DNA of 57,037 nucleotides, taken from positions 1 to 57,037 of the forward strand of contig DASVCA010000208.1 in the NCBI GenBank assembly GCA_036381835.1, written 5' to 3'. A model generated the notes under the pieces. The model was given only the letters and a program-made list of their open reading frames with translations. It was not told the DNA's origin and made no database searches. The position numbers were made by a program, and so were the translations under genes. Source of the stretch: DASULK01 sp036381835. GTDB taxonomy: Bacteria > Actinomycetota > Actinomycetes > Mycobacteriales > Micromonosporaceae. This document shows, piece by piece, positions 54,603 through 57,037 of the stretch. Position 1 is the first letter of the stretch, and each line of letters begins with the position of its first letter.

Positions 54603-55934
54603 TCAGCTTCGGGCGGCCCGGGCCCGATCGGCAAGCTCCGCGGCCAGCCGCCATGCCTCGGTCAGGTCGCGGTGCAGTGCGGCCGCTCCCGAGCCACCGG
54701 CCGCGTCCGCGTAGACGGTCGCCACGCCGAGCAGACGCTGCAGCGGTCCTTGCACGACTCGGACGCTCTGGATCCGGGCGTAGGGCACGACGACCAGGTG
54801 GCGGGTCAACAGGCCGTGTCGTGCCGCGAAGACCTGTTCGGACAGCCCCGCGCCCAGCACGGTACGGGTCAGCGGACGGAGCCACCCGACCCGGGCCGGG
54901 GGCGGGGTGAGCGGCAGTGCCGCCAGATCGACCCCCGGCAGCACCTGCGCGACGATCCGTCGTGCCACGGCCGGGTCGCCCACCGGCAGGAGCCGGTCGA
55001 CCTGCTCGCTGCCGCCCTGATCGGGCCCGGCGTAGCCGGCCACGTCCATCCGCAGCCGTACCCAGCCGGCGAGCCGCCACAGCAGCGGCCAGGTGACGGT
55101 GACCGCCTGCAACCGGTTCAGCGGCACGTTCTGGGTCCTGGTCTCCACCAGGCCGCGGCGTAACCGCAGCCCGGACCCGTCCCGGGTCAGGCGGAAGTTC
55201 CAGTCGTCGAAGACCCGACGGATCGGTTGGAACATGATTCCCGCCGTCGCGGTGATGGTGCTGGCCACCGCGATGAACGACGACGCGCCTTCGGCCAGGA
55301 ACTGGTGGAGCACGACGGCGACACCGATCGGCAGGGAGAACGTCTGCGGGGTGAGCAGTTGGCTGATGAGCAGATCCTGGTTCCGCACGACGTGCAGTTG
55401 CCGACCGGTCGGCGCCGCGACTGCGGTGGGGGTCAGGTGGAGCTGGCCGGCGAGATGCAGGAGTCGTTCCCGCAGGGCATTCGCCTCCGCGGTGGTCAGG
55501 TAGGCCAGCGGCGCTTCGGTCTTGCCTCCGCCGACGACTTCCAGCCGCAGTTCGGCGAGGCCGGTGAGTCGGGCCAGGAACGGCCGTATCACGTCCACCG
55601 CCTGTAGGCGTTCCAGCGGGATCGCCCGGGTGCGGCGCCACACCAGACCCTCGTAGATCCGTAACTCCCGGCCGACCACGTGGTAGCCGGTGTTCAGCCA
55701 GCTCACCAGGGACAGTCCGATCGCAACCAGGGTCAGCACCACAACGAGGCCGACGAATCGGCCGAAGCCGACCTGGCCCAGGGTCTGCCAGGAGAGCGCG
55801 GCCACGATCACGACCAGGGACTTGGCGCCGTGCAGCAGCGGACTCAGCGGGTGCAGACGATGCCGGGGCTCGACGAGGGGTGGCGACGGTGGCGTCTCGG
55901 GCGCCGGCGCGGCATCGGCTGGTTCGCGGCTCAC
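54603..55934 (-). CDS. membrane protein with three bacterial PH (bPH2) domains, YdbT-like
   Basis: A 443-residue protein with two pairs of membrane helices near the N-terminus and centre. Three copies of a bacterial PH unit are visible, each with Arg-x-x-x-(I/V)-Pro-x-x-Arg-(L/I)-Gln then a small-Gly end: RTRAIPLERLQAVDV, RTQNVPLNRLQAVTV and HLVVVPYARIQSVRV. This is the YdbT architecture. Function is unknown; B. subtilis relatives affect sensitivity to membrane-active antimicrobials. The GTG overlaps the upstream YdbS-like gene by 4 bases. Confidence 0.88.
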   Translation of the reverse strand: MSREPADAAPAPETPPSPPLVEPRHRLHPLSPLLHGAKSLVVIVAALSWQTLGQVGFGRFVGLVVVLTLVAIGLSLVSWLNTGYHVVGRELRIYEGLVWRRTRAIPLERLQAVDVIRPFLARLTGLAELRLEVVGGGKTEAPLAYLTTAEANALRERLLHLAGQLHLTPTAVAAPTGRQLHVVRNQDLLISQLLTPQTFSLPIGVAVVLHQFLAEGASSFIAVASTITATAGIMFQPIRRVFDDWNFRLTRDGSGLRLRRGLVETRTQNVPLNRLQAVTVTWPLLWRLAGWVRLRMDVAGYAGPDQGGSEQVDRLLPVGDPAVARRIVAQVLPGVDLAALPLTPPPARVGWLRPLTRTVLGAGLSEQVFAARHGLLTRHLVVVPYARIQSVRVVQGPLQRLLGVATVYADAAGGSGAAALHRDLTEAWRLAAELADRARAARS

Positions 55935-56455
55935 AGTCCCTCCGGCCGTTCCTCGCCGAGCGCGGTGAGCCGGTCGCGCAGTCGAGCCGCCTCCGCTGCG
56001 GGCAGCCCCGGAACTTTCGCGTCGGTGGCCGCGGCGGCGGTGTGCAGTTGGACGGTGGCCAGGTTGAAGGCGCGCTCCAACGGGCCGGCGGTGACATCGA
56101 CGAACTGCATCCGGTCATACGGCACGATGGTGAGCCGCCGGATCAGCAGACCGTGGCGGACCAGCAGATCCTTCTCACGTTCGGCGTACCCCCAGGCGCG
56201 AACTCCGCGCACCGTGACCCAGGCCTCCCAGAGCCAGAGCAGTACCGCGAGCCCGATGCCGGCTCCGAACAGCCGGTTCCCGGTCCACAGCCAGCCGATG
56301 CCGAGCCCGCCGAGCAGTACCGCGAAGACGGTGGACAACCGGATCAGCTCGACCCAGATCAGGTCGTCGGATACCCGTTGCCACCGCACGGTGTTCGGCC
56401 AGGCGGCCAGTGGATCCGTCGGGGGCGCCAGGTCGCCGGAGGTGCTATCGCTCAC
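55931..56455 (-). CDS. membrane protein with one bacterial PH (bPH2) domain, YdbS-like
   Basis: A 174-residue partner of the YdbT-like protein. It has two membrane helices (about residues 40-85) followed by one bPH2 unit (RRLTIVPYDRMQFVDVTAGPLERAFNLATVQLHTA). The GTG at 56455 sits 6 bases after a TAGGCT box on the minus strand. YdbS/YdbT pairs are usually co-encoded, as here. Confidence 0.9.
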   Translation of the reverse strand: MSDSTSGDLAPPTDPLAAWPNTVRWQRVSDDLIWVELIRLSTVFAVLLGGLGIGWLWTGNRLFGAGIGLAVLLWLWEAWVTVRGVRAWGYAEREKDLLVRHGLLIRRLTIVPYDRMQFVDVTAGPLERAFNLATVQLHTAAAATDAKVPGLPAAEAARLRDRLTALGEERPEGL

Positions 56456-56461
56456 AGATCG

Positions 56462-56467
56462 AGCCTA
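56462..56467 (-). promoter_or_regulatory. candidate -10 box, leaderless start of the YdbS-like gene
   Basis: TAGGCT on the minus strand is followed by 6 bases and the GTG at 56455. Confidence 0.5.
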
Positions 56468-56541
56468 ACGATCCGGGCCTGACGTTTCGTTGACGGCGCA
56501 GCCGCAGGCGTTCGCTGGTTCCAGTGATGAGGGCGATTTGC

Positions 56542-56562
56542 CTGGATAGCACCATTATCCAG
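56542..56562. promoter_or_regulatory. inverted repeat 1 upstream of ctaD
   Basis: CTGGATA-N7-TATCCAG, perfect 7-bp arms. It covers the -35 region of a candidate ctaD promoter whose -10 is TACGAT at 56574-56579. Confidence 0.5.
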
Positions 56563-56567
56563 TTTTC

Positions 56568-56584
56568 TCCTCATACGATGAGGA
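56568..56584. promoter_or_regulatory. inverted repeat 2 upstream of ctaD
   Basis: TCCTCAT-ACG-ATGAGGA, perfect 7-bp arms with a 3-base spacer. It contains the -10-like TACGAT (56574-56579), giving a predicted leader of about 93 bases to the ctaD ATG. Confidence 0.5.
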
Positions 56585-56678
56585 TCGCCGCAGCGGGTAG
56601 CCGGTTGCCCGACCGACCAGAGGCACAGCCCGATAACCGCGGCGAGCGGGGCCGCATGTTCGCCTGGGGGGAACAAAC

Positions 56679-57037
56679 CATGACGGTGGCAGGGCAGAAA
56701 CCACCCGGTGCAGAAGCGATCGTGACCCGGCCATGGCCGGTCCGGCAGCCGGTCAAAGGCTCGGCACTCGCGCGGCTGCTGCGTACCACGGATGCGAAGC
56801 AGATCGGCATCCTCTACCTGTTCACGTCCTTCGCGTTCTTCCTGATCGGCGGCCTGATGGCGCTGATCATCCGTGCCGAGCTGGCCCGCCCCGGCCTGCA
56901 GTTCCTGTCGCCGGAGCAGTACAACCAGATGTTCACCATGCACGGCACGATCATGCTGCTGTTCTTCGCGACGCCGATCGTGTTCGCGTTCGCGAACTAC
57001 CTCGTGCCGATCCAGATCGGCGCACCGGACGTGTCGT
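56679..57037 (+). CDS. ctaD: cytochrome c oxidase subunit I, 3' truncated by window edge
   Basis: Catalytic subunit of the aa3 oxidase in the cytoplasmic membrane. The first 119 codons are present and the frame is open to the window end. The first helix (ILYLFTSFAFFLIGGLMALIIRAEL) is followed by the heme a ligand region MFTMHGTIMLLFF and FANYLVPIQIGAPD, both diagnostic. The ATG at 56679 has GGGGGGAAC upstream. It uses heme A made by CtaB and CtaA, also in this window. Two inverted repeats upstream suggest specific control. Confidence 0.95.

Overview
This 57 kb window is high-GC actinobacterial chromosome. Coding is dense, GTG and TTG starts are common, and many genes overlap by 4 bases. Gene content (OpcA, long-type transaldolase, SufR-led suf operon, acVLRF1, SigD/RsdA, a full mce operon, AcnR) fits a filamentous actinomycete. 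Micromonosporaceae is my best guess, from overall gene order and style only. It reads as core chromosome: I see no mobile element, phage gene, CRISPR array, tRNA or rRNA.

Layout. (1) 1-3262, plus strand: lower glycolysis gap (5' cut), pgk, tpiA, then secG. (2) 3361-11689, minus strand: pentose-phosphate operon transcribed tkt-tal-pgi-zwf-opcA-pgl. A strong hairpin separates it from secG. (3) 12238-15437: heme A synthesis (ctaB, and ctaA on the minus strand) around a small conserved protein and an ATP-grasp enzyme. (4) 15558-22209: Fe-S assembly operon sufR-sufB-sufD-Rieske-sufC-sufS-sufU-sufT. (5) 22292-27927: an eRF1-like release factor (acVLRF1), an ABC-F ribosomal ATPase, a tiny HTH protein, a crotonase and an ABC exporter. 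(6) 27940-30151, minus strand: an SDR that lacks its catalytic residues, and the SigD-RsdA sigma/anti-sigma pair. (7) 30249-41066: an 11-gene mce lipid-import operon carrying its own ATPase. (8) 41071-48343: acnR, a nitrilase-family amidase, a HAD phosphatase, a DUF2630 protein, aconitase and an Xaa-Pro aminopeptidase. (9) 48500-57037: asparagine synthetase, a PfkB kinase, a metallo-hydrolase with a FlK-like thioesterase, a sirtuin, a PAP2 membrane enzyme, two bacterial-PH-domain proteins and the start of ctaD.

Functional thread. Much of the window is central carbon and respiration: glycolysis, NADPH supply, aconitase, the Fe-S assembly that aconitase needs, and heme A plus subunit I for the aa3 oxidase. 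The regulatory DNA supports this. There is a probable SufR operator on the sufR promoter, a near-palindrome shared by the acnR and acnA control regions, and two inverted repeats over a candidate ctaD promoter. Eleven genes show a TANNNT box 6-8 bases before the start codon, which predicts leaderless mRNAs and helped choose starts.

The least described pieces are the acVLRF1/ABC-F/HTH cluster, a possible alternative-pairing leader before the ABC exporter, and the ctaA/ATP-grasp antisense overlap. All functions come from reading motifs by eye; no database search was possible.
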